From Syngnathus acus (lineage: Eukaryota; Chordata; Actinopteri; Syngnathiformes; Syngnathidae), in assembly GCF_901709675.1 (NCBI RefSeq), contig NC_051099.1:5208001-5272000 (forward strand): 64,000 nucleotides of DNA, written 5' to 3'. Below, piece after piece: positions 50,749 to 64,000 of this stretch. Under the pieces are notes generated by a model. It saw nothing but the letters and a program-made list of their open reading frames with translations, was not told the origin of the DNA and did no database searches. The translations under genes were made by a program, and so were the position numbers. Position 1 is the stretch's first letter, and every line of letters begins with the position of its first letter.

Positions 50749-64000
<13,252 letters not shown>

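Overview
This is a vertebrate nuclear genomic window, most likely from a teleost fish. The genes are intron-rich with GT-AG splice sites. The proteins closely match vertebrate families. Introns are short (often 70-200 bp), and the intergenic DNA holds fish-style MITEs and microsatellites. I cannot name the species. The gene order and relative orientations are those I recall for human 17p13.2 (SPNS2-SPNS3-UBE2G1-ANKFY1-CYB5D2-ZZEF1-ATP2A3), so the window is an intact conserved microsynteny block.

Layout, left to right: spns2 (-), first coding exon only at 2957-3188, running off the left edge; an intergenic stretch with a hAT MITE, a TA-flanked MITE and a 100-bp GATG microsatellite; spns3 (-), 9138-12492, 12 exons, 506 aa; ube2g1 (+), 14359-16220, 5 exons, 170 aa; ankfy1 (+), 18326-25724, 25 exons, 1166 aa; cyb5d2 (-), 27001-28467, 4 exons, 251 aa; zzef1 (+), 28710-45780, 54 coding exons, 2995 aa, head-to-head with cyb5d2 across 242 bp carrying a perfect NRF1 site; about 8.5 kb of noncoding DNA; and atp2a3 (+), first five coding exons at 54242-62585, running off the right edge. 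I derived exon boundaries by hand from splice signals, reading phase and family homology. Each complete gene sums to an uninterrupted frame.

The genes are not an operon and do not form one pathway. They are a lysolipid exporter and its paralogue, an E2 ubiquitin-conjugating enzyme, an endosomal FYVE/ankyrin Rab5 effector, a haem-binding membrane protein, a giant ZZ/EF-hand scaffold and a SERCA calcium pump. The main anomaly is a frame break in atp2a3 exon 1: it is 116 nt where the SERCA family has 118, and the two halves lie in different frames. Other points of note are a GC-AG intron and two consecutive stop-free 3n introns in zzef1, a duplicated beta-rich module in ZZEF1, four copies of one MITE family (two sharing a nested hAT-like fragment), a ~350-bp tandem duplication in atp2a3, CTCF-like motifs near gene boundaries and one unexplained 164-codon intergenic ORF. 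I found no prokaryotic, phage or CRISPR content and no evidence for a wholly new system.
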